A DNA stretch of 64,000 bases. It comes from Cudoniella acicularis (lineage: Eukaryota; Ascomycota; Leotiomycetes; Helotiales; Helotiaceae). Under the pieces are notes generated by a model. It was not told the DNA's origin and searched no databases. It saw only the letters and a list, made by a program, of their open reading frames with translations. Position 1 is the first letter of the stretch, and each line of letters begins with the position of its first letter. This document shows, one piece after another, positions 44,982 to 55,160 of this stretch. The stretch covers positions 1-64,000 of the forward strand of contig JAAMPI010000081.1 of the NCBI GenBank assembly GCA_013054445.1, read 5' to 3'. A program made the position numbers and the translations under genes.

Positions 44982-46089
44982 TATCCCAGACGATAATTCT
45001 TCTATTCCGCATCCAACGCGGTTAATCAGCATCGCCGCTCTGCTCAGGCGCTACTCACTCTCGCCTCACCCTCGACTCAGGTTGCTTAGTAATGTTCCTG
45101 CTCTCCTTTTTAGTAACCAATCATAATTTGCTTACTATTCGGCTCTCCGTGCGGAAGTTGTCGATTTTACGCGATTGTATTCAGGGAGACCAAGTCAGCT
45201 CCCAGGGAACCGAAACAGGAACCCCCACGCCCCTCAAAAAATATAAAAAAATCTGTGTATTAATAGTCGGTTTGCCTTCTGCTCGCTTCGCTTGCGGTCG
45301 GGCTGAGCAAGTGTCCCACTGAGATTTTGCTGATATCTCAAATTTCAGCTCGTCACACACCAAAACGCGAGTACCTTTTAAATACTCAACAGGACATCTT
45401 CTTTAACCCTACATATATTAAAATGTCAGGAGCTAATTTCGGCACCCCCCTTTATGATTCTTCTCGAATTAGAGAGTCATCCAGCGAGTTCTTTTATTAT
45501 CCTCACGCCTTAGAAGCTAATTACCGGTACGCGTTTAATCAGGCGCGTCAATGGTGACTTAAAGCCCAGATAATTTAGCCATTACAGCTACAAGGATATA
45601 TCACGTCAAGCAGGGTGCCTTACGGAAATCAGTTCTCCGTGAATATAAGAAGGAGCGAAACTCTCAAGGGCTCTATAATACCCGTAAGGGCAACAACAAG
45701 GTTCTAAATCCTACCCAAGAGGAGGCAATTCGTTAACTGTCTGAATTCAGTTCCTAAACGTTTGAATAATTGCCTTCGATTGTGATCTTAGTCATCCACC
45801 TCCTCACACTTTATCACAATACGGGGCCATTTTCGGACCCTTAAGTTGTTATTTTTAAAATTTGGAGAATACCTGAACTGTGAACCATGTAAGGGAGCAG
45901 GAATGGTCACCTGGACAAAGTCGGCAAGGAAACTATAGCCAGGGCACACAGGGCAGCCAAAATGGGTGGTCGTGCGCAGCCTGACCTAGAGATACTCAGG
46001 ATACTCAGGCTCTGCTCAGGTAGAAGCAGCAGCTGCTCACGTCCAGCGACTAAACCGGAACCAACAAAAGAAAGATGTCGTCTGAGATT
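44982..46089. mobile_element. 1.1-kb relative of the TIR element
   Basis: The left terminus TATCCCAGACGAT (44982-44994; 9 of 13 match L1) is followed by the L1-like subterminal block GCGGTTAATCAGCATCGCC. The right terminus GTCGTCTGAGATT lies at 46077-46089 (12 of 13). The flanking 8-mers ATATGGGT and TGAGAGGT agree at only four positions. The interior holds a broken HTH-bearing transposase start. It is probably a non-autonomous or deleted copy. Confidence 0.6.
45423..45736 (+). pseudogene. Transposase N-terminal fragment (HTH-type), broken
   Basis: The first frame, MSGANFGTPLYDSSRIRESS, stops at 45555-45557. In another frame, from about 45578, it reads AITATRIYHVKQGALRKSV, then KKERNSQGLYNTRKGNNKVL and TQEEAIR to TAA at 45734-45736. 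The latter resembles the HTH region of fungal DDE transposases, where such RxYxVxxGxLR...N...NGGxNKxLxxxQE patterns are common. Frame change and stops show it is dead. The catalytic domain is missing. Confidence 0.55.
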
Positions 46090-46278
46090 TGAGAGGTCCT
46101 GCTTCTGACCGCAGCGATGGAGGAGGCAGAATTGGCGGTTTTCCCTACTATCCTGTCTCACTTCACTGTATCTGCCTACTGATACCACCAGATTAGATTA
46201 GGTAATGTCTTGTAACTGAGTCTAGCTGGTTTTTTTTTCAATGGTGTTGCAGTGTTCTTTGTTCTAACCAACTAACAA

Positions 46279-48237
46279 TTATACCAGTGTGATATTAGTG
46301 ACTTTGTGTACCTCACCTCCATATCGTTTTAAGCTCTTCGCAACATTTTCTGACCACATATACCCGTGAATATAGCAAGGGCCAAGCATTCGATACTGGA
46401 ATTCAGCCATCATTATTCTCCCTTCTTTCATCATCCAAACATATTCGCGACTGTTGTGGGGGTTCACTCGTTCATGTTCATCCTCAACTTCCCTATCTAT
46501 TTGACGGAGTATAACTGGGGCGCTGCAACCAGCCAGCACATAGGTCCCATCCTCAGGGAGGACACAACAGTTACCTGCAACAATGCCCACATCACCTCTA
46601 TCAGTCAGAAATAGTTGATTGCCATGTATTCTTGGAAAGAGAAGCCTTTCTATATCGACCTCGAAGCGCTTCGACTGCGGTACCTGTTCCAAATAAAAGT
46701 CCTTGTTGAACCGCTCTTGCCGGCGCCATAGTTCATACAGAGCAATAAAATTCTGGATCTCGTCTTCATCCTCCCAGTCAACAAAATCACGAAAGAGGGT
46801 ACGGATAAAAGCGTTGACTTTTTGTGGTAGAAGTCCAAACTTGGATAGAATCATTTCTTCCCAACTCTTAATGGTAGTCAGCAGGTCATCGTTCAAATTC
46901 ATTAGGTTAGACAGAGTAGAGTCCATTGTCCCAATGATGCCCAGCTCGCTTATTCTGCCTAGAAAAGTTCCCGTAACATTGAGAGTAACATTGTCAAGAA
47001 AAGTCGCAATCGGAGACCTTGAAATAAAAGAACCTGCATCGAAAGATCTGCGGACTTTTCCCTGACTCATTCCCCCGAAAAGAACTTTGTCCTGACCCCA
47101 AGGACGTCTTAAATCCGGTACCCATGATGGCACTCCGGAACTTCCAGAATCTGCACAAGCACCAAGCACATCAAGCGTATTGGTATTCTTTATACGCATC
47201 GAGGCCCAGTCTGTATATACCTCTTCGACCGACTTTGAGTAGTCTACAACTGCATCTTTCTCTTCATAGCAAAGGCCTAGTAGGCCAAATAGCCTATCTC
47301 GTGGATCTTTCGCCTTGGCTCCTTGCGCCTGATGCAAAATCCGTAAAAGATTGGTTCGATCGAAATTTTGCTGTGCAAGTGCGGTGACTCTTTCGGCACC
47401 CATGATGGGAAAAAATCTGAAAGAAGGCAGCGGCATTATTGGATATGGTCTCAGAATGAAGCGGGCAGCAATGAGGAGGTCCGTCCAGTCAACAACAAAG
47501 CCCCCACAATATACTAGCGCTCGGCTGGCAACGATAACTTCCTGGACTATCCATAACCTCTCAAACCATGGTCGTCGAAAGAGTCGGGAGAGATTTGCCC
47601 ATTGCCGAGGGTCGACGGAAGCTTCCGGGTATCCTTCGGGTAGGGAATTAGGATCGTACGATTTGCAGGCTGCTGCTATTTTTTCCACTAGCGCCACTGC
47701 GGATCTTGTGGTGTTGAAGCATCCCTTCTCCAGATGATCAAGTTCCCAGATTGACGAATCGTAATGATGCTTCTCATCTCCCGACTCATGGTCATCTCCC
47801 AACCAGATAACGACCGAGGAAGCCAGCTGGTAGATCTGCTTCATCTTCTGGACCTGAACATTCTTTTCGCTAACATTTTGTTGATCAATACAAATAGCAT
47901 CAATCCAAAGTATCCGGAATTGGTGCACAGTGTCTTGGTTTTCGCTGACTATGTCCTCGCTGACTTTTGGGAACCGTAGTCGTTTCAGCGCGGAAGCTAG
48001 GGTATTACTGACGAGGAAAGTCTTCCCATTCATGAGGATTGGATGAGTAGCTGCCGCATTACCCCAGGTATATGACAGAGCCTGGTATCGCCATTCCGGA
48101 TTCAATGGACTCAATGGACTCAAACTGCACACCCTTAACTGGCATTCGATAACGCCTCCTTCGTTCCCCGAATAGAGGTGAAGAAGTCTGATGTCATTAG
48201 CCGCATCCTTCAAAGGCGTGTATCTGAACATCGACAC
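46279..48237 (-). CDS. HET-domain (heterokaryon incompatibility) protein, intact
   Basis: An uninterrupted 652-codon frame. The HET domain spans about residues 48-230: YQALSYTWGNA, ILMNGKTFLVSNTLASALKRLR, ILWIDAICIDQQNVSEKNVQV, QMxxIY-like KQIYQLASSVVIWLG, and LFRRPWFERLWIVQEVIVA. The conserved downstream blocks follow: KDPRDRLFGLLGLC, SVEEVYTDWA, GVPSWVPDL and the C-terminal GxxGxxxxxxxxGD-like VLPEDGTYVLAGCSAPVILRQ. HET proteins trigger cell death on non-self fusion. Here it is the only complete HET gene in a repeat-rich island that also holds two HET fragments and an NLR pseudogene. The start is the first ATG; no TIR or RIP signs are seen within it. Confidence 0.9.
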   Translation of the reverse strand: MSMFRYTPLKDAANDIRLLHLYSGNEGGVIECQLRVCSLSPLSPLNPEWRYQALSYTWGNAAATHPILMNGKTFLVSNTLASALKRLRFPKVSEDIVSENQDTVHQFRILWIDAICIDQQNVSEKNVQVQKMKQIYQLASSVVIWLGDDHESGDEKHHYDSSIWELDHLEKGCFNTTRSAVALVEKIAAACKSYDPNSLPEGYPEASVDPRQWANLSRLFRRPWFERLWIVQEVIVASRALVYCGGFVVDWTDLLIAARFILRPYPIMPLPSFRFFPIMGAERVTALAQQNFDRTNLLRILHQAQGAKAKDPRDRLFGLLGLCYEEKDAVVDYSKSVEEVYTDWASMRIKNTNTLDVLGACADSGSSGVPSWVPDLRRPWGQDKVLFGGMSQGKVRRSFDAGSFISRSPIATFLDNVTLNVTGTFLGRISELGIIGTMDSTLSNLMNLNDDLLTTIKSWEEMILSKFGLLPQKVNAFIRTLFRDFVDWEDEDEIQNFIALYELWRRQERFNKDFYLEQVPQSKRFEVDIERLLFPRIHGNQLFLTDRGDVGIVAGNCCVLPEDGTYVLAGCSAPVILRQIDREVEDEHERVNPHNSREYVWMMKEGRIMMAEFQYRMLGPCYIHGYMWSENVAKSLKRYGGEVHKVTNITLV

Positions 48238-48869
48238 TGATCTGACAGTAAGAATGAATCCGTGGAAGTTTAGTCACTCGAATCGCTAAGTCGGCAATAG
48301 ATTATTGAGTTAGGAGGTGGAAGGTGGATGTTGGATTAAGGCTGGCGTTCATCAACTCAGCTGAACAACGGTCGTGGCATGCGCCGCGCCCGCGGTAATC
48401 TATCCAATTGCGGAAACCTGTAAGGGCTCATGATCTGTATCGTTCGATTGCATGCTACAGTACTAGCACATAAGTCTGAGCCATGACCACTTACGACCCC
48501 GCACCTAGTATTTTGCTACTTTTTTAATTCTTTATAACTTAATAACAAAAAGACGTAAAAACAATCTGATTAGATTAATTTGATCGTCGTAATCTCTTCT
48601 TTCTAAATATATAAAAATCATAAAATTATAACTAAAATCAGCCTTAATATTTAGTCTGTCACCTATCTGCGGTAATATAGGCCTTAATCCTAGGAGGAGC
48701 GTTTTCGGGGGAGGTAGGATGGTGCGGTAGCAGCGGTATCTTTGAAAGTACAACCGGGTAGGGGTGCACAGCCACAAGCGGCTGGAAATGGACCCCCGCT
48801 TAAAATAATTAGCTAAAAACTTAGCGACACTCAATTCACCTTCTACTGTACCTGAATTAGACTGTTAGG
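48238..48869. other. Promoter side of the HET gene and degraded DNA
   Basis: No gene seen. Composition becomes AT-rich toward 48500-48650. Confidence 0.4.
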
Positions 48870-49269
48870 TCTCAGTGGCATTTTAAACAAGGCCTCCCTT
48901 TCGATTCGCTTACTCCTGGCTAAGTTACCCACTATGTCACGTGGGACTGTATCAGAGCCTTGGAGGGGACCTAAACTGGCTCGGTGAGGACCCTTGATGA
49001 ATGTGACAGGGGAGCGAGAACGGGCACCGTGATGATGTCTTGACAGGCTTAGAGAGGTGGCTATGTTGCAGGCAACCAGGCTCTGTAGAATTCCAAATAT
49101 AAGAGACATGGAAACTGTAGCCGGTTCGCGAGGGACCGAAAAAGGACCCCTCTGAGCAAAATCCAGCTGACTTATTAGCGTGCTCAGGACTCGGCTCAGG
49201 TTAGAGCGGCGACTGCTCAGGTTCAAAAACGGAAACGGATTCTGATGGGCAAAATTATCGTCTGTGATT
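48870..49269 (-). repeat. Right-terminal repeat, copy R3
   Basis: It shares GGAAACTGTAGCCGG, CTGAGCAAAATCCAGCTGAC and GCGGCGACTGCTCAGGTTC with R1/R2 and ends ATCGTCTGTGATT (49257-49269). It is followed after exactly 8 bp by an oppositely oriented left terminus. Confidence 0.6.
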
Positions 49270-49277
49270 ATATAAGT

Positions 49278-49340
49278 AGTCTCAGGCAACATTTTTTCCC
49301 TTTTCGCTTCTAACGCGGTTAGTTAACGGCGCCACTCGAC
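49278..49340 (+). repeat. Left-terminal repeat fragment, copy L3
   Basis: AGTCTCAGGCAAC (49278-49290; 11 of 13 match L1) is followed by TAACGCGGTTAGTTAACGGC. The left-end similarity ends near 49335, where the 49347-49589 direct repeat begins. Confidence 0.55.
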
Positions 49341-49346
49341 GGTCAA

Positions 49347-49589
49347 TGGGGTTAATATTAATTAATAGAATAGAGATAGCTAGGAATAACTTCATTATAG
49401 AATTGGGGTAAGGTCGGGGAAAAGTGGAATTCATGCACTTTAAAGCAAAGATATATGGATTGAGACAAAAAATAGGCAAGGCGACGCGAAGGCGAGTAAA
49501 AGCGGATCCGACTTGCAAAACGAAGCCCCTCAGAAAACAGAGGTCCAAACCTCAAGTTCCTGCGGTATCGCCTTTTGGATCGATCGACA
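49347..49589 (+). repeat. Direct repeat, copy A (LTR-like)
   Basis: TGGGGTTAATA... to ATCGACA. It matches 51776-52030 in order and orientation (GAATAACTT, CACTTTAAAG, GATTGAGACAAA, CCCCTCAGAAAACAGAGGTC, AACCTCAAGTT). The TG...CA ends and about 2.2 kb of AT-rich DNA between the copies suggest LTRs of a decayed retroelement. No gag-pol frame survives, so this is tentative. Confidence 0.5.
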
Positions 49590-50868
49590 TAGATGCAGAG
49601 TGCATCGAACCACCTGAAAGGAGCTAGCAAGTCACCACTCCCGGCGGATCCTCGGGCTCGCCAAGACCCTTTCCGCCGCTCGCCTATAATAAATCTTGAC
49701 TAAGCAGCACCGAATAAACTCGCCTCGCGAATTCCTTCCTCTGCAACTCTGCATCCTTATCACAAATAGACCCGGCCCCGGATATCCATAATCATAGCGC
49801 ACTGCTATTTTACTAGGCTACGTACTATAACCTTTGCCGAGAACTATAATAGGACTAATAATAGGGAATACCTCAATATATCTATGCTTCTCGTAACGAG
49901 GTACGAGTAAGAGAAGTGTTCCTGCTGCCGCCTGAGGCACTGATAGCAAAAACTCCGTACGGCGATTAAGCGAGCCTTGGCACTTTTTGGGCAAATAGGG
50001 TTTAGCGCACAAGGCACCTGATAAAGCACGTGATAAAGCACGTGGGCTTAGTAAGCCTTAATCTATAGTAGCCTTAAATATGCAAAGCTTAAGCTTCTAG
50101 TAAACGAGGCCGCGCGTGAGCGGTTGAGAGCGCGGCGGCCAGAAAAGTAGAGGTAAAAGCGAAAGCAAAGGCGCGAGGAGTCACGTGGGTCATAATCACG
50201 TGTATGTCACGTTACGAGAAGCCTATGATTACCTAGTAATCACTCCTATAATATTATACGCAAATAGGATCGAGTAGAGAGGGACGCTATATTTGGAATA
50301 TAATAGTTCTCGGGATTAGTAGTCTTTTACTTAGCGATATTAGATATAGATTTTGTAATGCCGAATTTTGAATAAAGATTTCCTATAGTCTAACTTTGAA
50401 ACTTTCGCTATTTCTTAATACATTACTCGCCTTTACTGCTCTGTTTACATATTTATCTATCCTATTAAGCTCAGGTTCGTTGGCTGTTTAGCTTGATTAG
50501 AGCCACGAGTTCCAACGCGCTCGCACTATCGTCCTATTATCTCTCCTCTAGCAGGGATTCAACCCCAACTGCCTGAGTACTTCGAATCAAAGACCTACCC
50601 GCTCTTGGACTTATATCAGCCCCAATCTTTGACCTGTCACAAACCTCTCAACCCCACAATCCTCACTTAGCCCGGCCACTAGGAACTAACTTGCTTACCG
50701 GTGTGCTTACGTGGGGTGCTGCGTCAGTAAAACATAAAGGCCGAGAGGTTTATTGTCTATCATCCCTCCTAAGCATGCGCGCATTCCAAGAAAATCATTA
50801 AGATCACTCAAGTCTCAATCCCTCATCACAATCTTTCAACTCACAACTATCTCCAGAAAATCGCCATC
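49590..50868. other. AT-rich interior between direct repeats
   Basis: About 1.3 kb with a few short frames but no recognised protein. TA-rich, consistent with RIP. Confidence 0.4.
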
Positions 50869-51055
50869 ATGCCAGCAGGTTCCAATTCCCCTATTATCAC
50901 TCAATTTCCTCCTTCACTAACAAGTAGAAGATCTCGAGCGCCACTATAAACGCGTAAATACAGTCGCCGAATCCTCAGACGACTTTACTCCCTATAAAGA
51001 AAACAATATAGATCACTACCGTGACCGTCGCCGCAACAGCTCTCACAAACATTAG
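50869..51055 (+). CDS. Small two-exon ORF inside repeat DNA, possibly truncated
   Basis: ATG CCA GCA G at 50869-50878, a 46-nt intron (50879-50924, GTTCCA...CACTAACAAG with a branch-like CACTAAC), then a clean 43-codon frame (VEDLERHYKRVNTVAESSDD) ending TAG at 51053. The 5' flank (50740-50868) is C/A-rich like a real leader, unlike the surrounding AT-rich DNA. The intron and coding character make chance less likely, but the TAG could be a mutated Gln codon, so it may be the 5' end of a longer dead gene. Function is unknown. Confidence 0.4.
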
Positions 51056-51775
51056 CGCTGCTAAGAGTAGAGGGAAGGGTGATTACTCATCGCCGCCACG
51101 GCGTAGGTGTGGAGAGGGTCTGAGTTGAGGCTGAAGACCGACAATAGAGTAGGAGATTTTGAGGAAGCGGTCTTATAGAAGTAGGTAGTGGCTGTGGTGA
51201 AGATCTATAGAGGTATAGGCTATAAGTAATCGTACACTAGACAGTGAATCGCAGACGAAATTTCCAAGCTTTATAACTTTCGTTATATATAACTAAATAA
51301 CTTCATTTAAAGACTATAATAATCTAGAAAAGAATGACTATATACCGATTTCTTTTTGTATTTTGGCGGTGCCTTATGGTTATGCTATAAGGGAGCGAGG
51401 ACTGAGATCCCTGCTAGCGCTGTGCGATTACCTATAGGCTGTACTTCCGTAGAGGCTTTAAACTTGTGAGAACTAGTGCGATGACTAGTTAAAGAGGGTT
51501 TTGACAGCACAGGCGACAGGGCAAAAGGAGCATCTACGCGCCAGTAAATAAGGCATATGCCTTATCGCAGGACAGCCTATCAAACCGCATAATGTGTCTA
51601 ANAGGGGGGTGTGCGAGTAGCGACTGCTCAGGTCCAAGACGGAAATGGAAAAAAATACTATGAGAATATTCCTATATAAGATTACCTATATTAAGGCTTG
51701 TAAGTGAGCATTAATATATCAAATAGGTTCTATTACGGACTTTACTATACAGATTATAATCGCAATATAGAGAGA
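51056..51775. other. Degraded repeat DNA
   Basis: It includes a single N at 51602 and, at about 51615-51660, a scrap of the right-terminal repeat (GCGACTGCTCAGGTCC). No gene. Confidence 0.4.
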
Positions 51776-52030
51776 TGTGGTTAATAGGTTATAGAGAGTT
51801 AAGAATAACTTTATTTTAGATTTAGTTCGGTTATATTACCTCTGATCAGGGTAAGGCCGTCGAAAGTGAAATTTGCACACTTTAAAGTAAGGGTACGTAG
51901 ATTGAGACAAAGAACAGGCAAGGTGACGCAAAGGTGGTATATTAGTCCGACTAGAGCAAAACGAAACCCCTCAGAAAACAGAGGTCAAAACCTCAAGTTT
52001 CCGAGGTCTTTTATTCGGTATCAATCGACT
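51776..52030 (+). repeat. Direct repeat, copy B (LTR-like)
   Basis: The second copy of the 49347-49589 repeat, with the same internal landmarks. Its right end abuts a HET-gene fragment whose frame breaks at this point. Confidence 0.5.
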
Positions 52031-52347
52031 TATGAGCAGATCGCGTCCGCCCAAACCAAGCGCTTCCTCTTCAGATCTCGCATGTAGCGCAAGGCTGTGT
52101 CCAGATTGATGGTGATAGTAAAGGCCTTGCCGTCTACCAGAATCCTCCTCTTCAAACTAGCATCGCCCCATACATATGATAGAGCAGTGTAATGCTCGAC
52201 TAGATCTTCATCCCAAGCCCTCAAAGTTGTGCAAACCATGGAGCATTCAATCTCGTCGTTGAGATTGGGTGAAGGCTGCAGTTCTAAGAGACGGATGGCG
52301 TCGTTCTCAAGCAGAGAGTGGTACTGATATGTGTCTATTGGATTCAT
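52031..52347 (-). pseudogene. HET-domain protein, N-terminal fragment cut by a repeat
   Basis: Starting at the ATG at 52347, it reads IRLLELQPSP, CSMVCTTLR, YTALSYVWGDA, ILVDGKAFTITINLDTALRYM and LVWADAIC, a normal first 100 residues of a HET domain. The family motif would go on as ICINQ, but after Cys the frame meets TCATAA exactly where the direct repeat (51776-52030) begins. No later HET blocks follow. The promoter side is intact, so a truncated peptide could still be made. Confidence 0.75.
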
Positions 52348-52783
52348 GACTGCAATATAGAACGTGCTTAGAAAGGGAAATGCTCAAAATATTGACAACT
52401 TCACCTCCAGCTCTGGCCTTGCCCAAGAGCCTCGTGCTTTCAGCTCTCAGCGCAAATTCGTGATAAAAGCGCGCAAACAAAAAGACAGAAATAAGTTGAT
52501 AACCTGCGTTTGAGTATATTTTGAATTGCTGCTCGTCTAGGCATTCGCTGTAGCAGCGGGAAGCTCTTGTTGATGGGAAAATATTGAAGAGAGGAAGTTG
52601 TAAGGCTGTGACTTCTAGGCTCCCGTTCTACCCCTGTTCCTAACGAGCAGAAATGCCGATCGGGGAGCCCAGGTGCTTTTAACCCGGATAATTTTCTTCG
52701 AGAGTATAGTACATCCTGGCAAAGGCCGTATGAGCCTACAAACTGTAGTAGGAGAGCCTGCTGTAGGAGCCTGTTCGTGTCCT
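52348..52783. other. Promoter side of HET fragment
   Basis: Ordinary composition, no further gene seen. Confidence 0.4.
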
Positions 52784-53059
52784 TACGAGCTCACCCTCAC
52801 GGGTTTGTACACATAGGGCATTTTCAAGGCATTTTCAGGCTGCACGACCCCACTTTTAGACTATCGAAACCCAAAGCTATCGCTATCACTTGAAAGTTAT
52901 TAAATCACCAAGAATAATTATTACTCGCGGTTTAGGGATTCCGAATTAAAATAGGCAAAGCATACTTGTATTAACTACGATTTCACGATTTTACGATTTT
53001 GATATTTCGTTTGTTAGTAAAGTGCCCTGTAGAGTACAGACCGTGAGGTCCGGCTCGTA
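52784..53059. mobile_element. MITE-like inverted-repeat element, copy 1
   Basis: TACGAGC...CCTCACGGGT at the left and ACCGTGAGGTCCGGCTCGTA at the right form imperfect TIRs. Internal blocks (GGCATTTTCAGGCTGC, GACCCCAC, AAAGTTATTAAAT, AAGAATAATTA) align with copy 2. Length 276 bp, no coding. Confidence 0.65.
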
Positions 53060-53060
53060 A

Positions 53061-53340
53061 CGAGCCTGAGGTCAGAAGTCTGGTTCTTATAGGGTATTTT
53101 AAGCGATTTTCAGGCTTCATGACCCCACCTTCAAGCTTCTAAAAAAAAAACTAGACTTGTCGCGATCACTTTAAAGTTATAAAATAACTAAGAATAATTA
53201 TAGTTTATGATTTAAATAATCACGAGTTTTAGAAGGTAAAGATATTATTTATTAACTACCTTTTTTAAAGTTTACGATTTTTGATTTTTGATTTACTTAT
53301 AAAATACCTTATAAGAACCAGACTTCTGACCTCAGGCTCG
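53061..53340. mobile_element. MITE-like inverted-repeat element, copy 2
   Basis: The ends CGAGCCTGAGGTCAGAAGTC (53061-53080) and GACTTCTGACCTCAGGCTCG (53321-53340) are perfect inverted complements, and similarity extends about 45 bp inward. Flanks are TAA/TTA. It lies directly against copy 1. It has an AT-rich interior and no gene. Confidence 0.8.
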
Positions 53341-54179
53341 TTAAAGTATATCCTTAAGTCAGAAAGAGCTTTATCACGAATTAAAAACTTATAAGATTAT
53401 TTATAGGCGTTCTTAATCTATGCGCAAAAATATAATTTTACACTTCAATTTGGCCTTTCACAGCCACCTAAATCTACCCCAAGAACCACTGCAGCGTGTG
53501 GTTACAGCGCATCGCTGGAGATGTTGGCGTCTAAGCGAAAAGGCGCGAAAATACTTTAAAATAATAAAATAACCAGTAATAAATATCTCTATTAGAACAT
53601 GCAAAAATGGAGAAGAACCTTATTAGATTCAATAGCTTTAAGTTTAAAAGTCCAGCTAGGTTCACAGTTGTTTTTCTACATTCGTACAATTAATTACCCA
53701 ACATTGAAAAGTCGCGACCTGCCTCAATAGGCTCTCGTATTGATGTATTTCCCTCAAACTAAGTCTTACCTCATAGCTTTCGACAAAAAAATCCGGATCT
53801 TAGGAATCCCGAACAATTCCTCTGAATCTGGTCGAAAGAACCTATTGTTATACGTTTCTACTTCCCTGTTCAAGAAAAAAAAATCTGCATCCTCTGGGAG
53901 GGTACCGCCGCCACAATGTCAGCGTGGTACTTACGATACTTTGCAGCTTTCGCATTGCGCGGTATCTGAATGCCTCATGTCGTCACTACCGTGCGGCTGT
54001 GCCTTGCAGAATAGATTTAAATCACGCCCGGTATGAATATGGAACTCCGTTTTCCAGTATTAATACCGTACCTCCCATAGATGAAATATCTTTATTCCGA
54101 ACAAAGTTTCGGGCTCTCTTCTCATTCCAACTCCAAACACTTCAACACTTGCCCTCTTCGAATTTCACAATCGATTCAT
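53341..54179. other. AT-rich spacer
   Basis: It contains a stretch near 53545-53575 resembling the MITE interior (AATAAAATAACC), possibly a third relic. No gene accepted. Confidence 0.35.
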
Positions 54180-55160
54180 TATTGTTAAGAAGGCACCGTC
54201 TTATATTTTACCTCTTTTGCTGGTTACCTTAGCTGCTGGAGCACCGTTAACTCAATTCGACATAACTGCGGGAGTGGAGCCACCTGATGGAGCTCCGCCT
54301 GCAAAACTCCAGCCAGCTACCCTCGCAGCGTTTCAACTAGCTGGCTACAATGAGAATCTCGAGGCGGCATTCTTCGAAGAAGGTCTTCAGAACATGACCT
54401 CGCATTGGCGTCGGATGCCTCAATTCCCTGTTGATATTATCGATGTTATTGAGAAGATTGCTGCCGACGAGGAGGTTCACGTTGAGACTGCAGAGGGGAT
54501 TGTCAAACACTTCAACGGAACGGTTGTCCCTCGATGCAAATACAAGTTCCCCGTCAACAATGTGGAAGAGTTCCTTGCTTTGAGTCACGCTATTACGAAT
54601 ATTGGAATCGGAGGGGTGATCGGGCCTGCAGACACTTTCGCCAAAAATGAAGCCCTACCTGTTCGAAATATCGCGGGGGTTCTTGCTGTGGAGGCCCGGC
54701 ATGACGCCTTCTTCCGTTTGACGTAAAGGAAGATTCCTAACGTCGCTGCATTCGATACTCCTTTGACCGGCAAGCTAGTCTTCAATCTCTTCGAGCCATT
54801 CGTCGTTCCCGGATCTTGCGAAGTCAACTTGCTGATTGGCATCCTCCCTCAGATGGCTGTGAAGGGCTTTACCTATGGCTGCACCGCAACTTACGAACGC
54901 GCCACTGGATTGAACTTCTCCCTCGATCTTACCAAGATGTAGGAAAGCAAGACACCCTTTTTATTGGCTGGCTCAATCAGGCCAACAAGCCGGCCTATGT
55001 TCCACTTCAGATTACCGGAGCCGGCCAGGGCTACGCCAATATCCCAGAGCAATTACAGGGAATTGCCTTTGCGGTTCTTACGAATAATACCAATGCACTC
55101 AATGTTGATGATATTACCTTGCAGGCGTTGGCGATTGCACCGCCTCTTCCGATTTCATGA
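54180..55160 (+). pseudogene. Ferritin-like secreted protein (Rds1 family), broken
   Basis: Coding similarity begins with a signal-like YILPLLLVTLAAGAP and continues ATLAAFQLAGYNENLEAAFF, KIAADEEVHVETAEG, ALSHAITNIGIGGVIG, AGVLAVEARHDAFFR, PFVVPGSCEVN, GWLNQANKP and GIAFAVLT, all typical of fungal Rds1-like ferritin-fold proteins. The helix Glu/His residues of the four-helix bundle are retained. Defects: no ATG where the signal peptide should start (ATT at about 54181), an in-frame TAA at 54724-54726, a TAG at 54940-54942 and a frame change just after it. Family members are stress- or starvation-induced. Non-functional here. Confidence 0.75.

Noticed and set aside
50505..50640. Possible tRNA-like TTC-loop words (GGGATTCAACCCC, TTCGAATCAAAG)
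   Set aside because: I could not pair an acceptor stem or anticodon arm around them.
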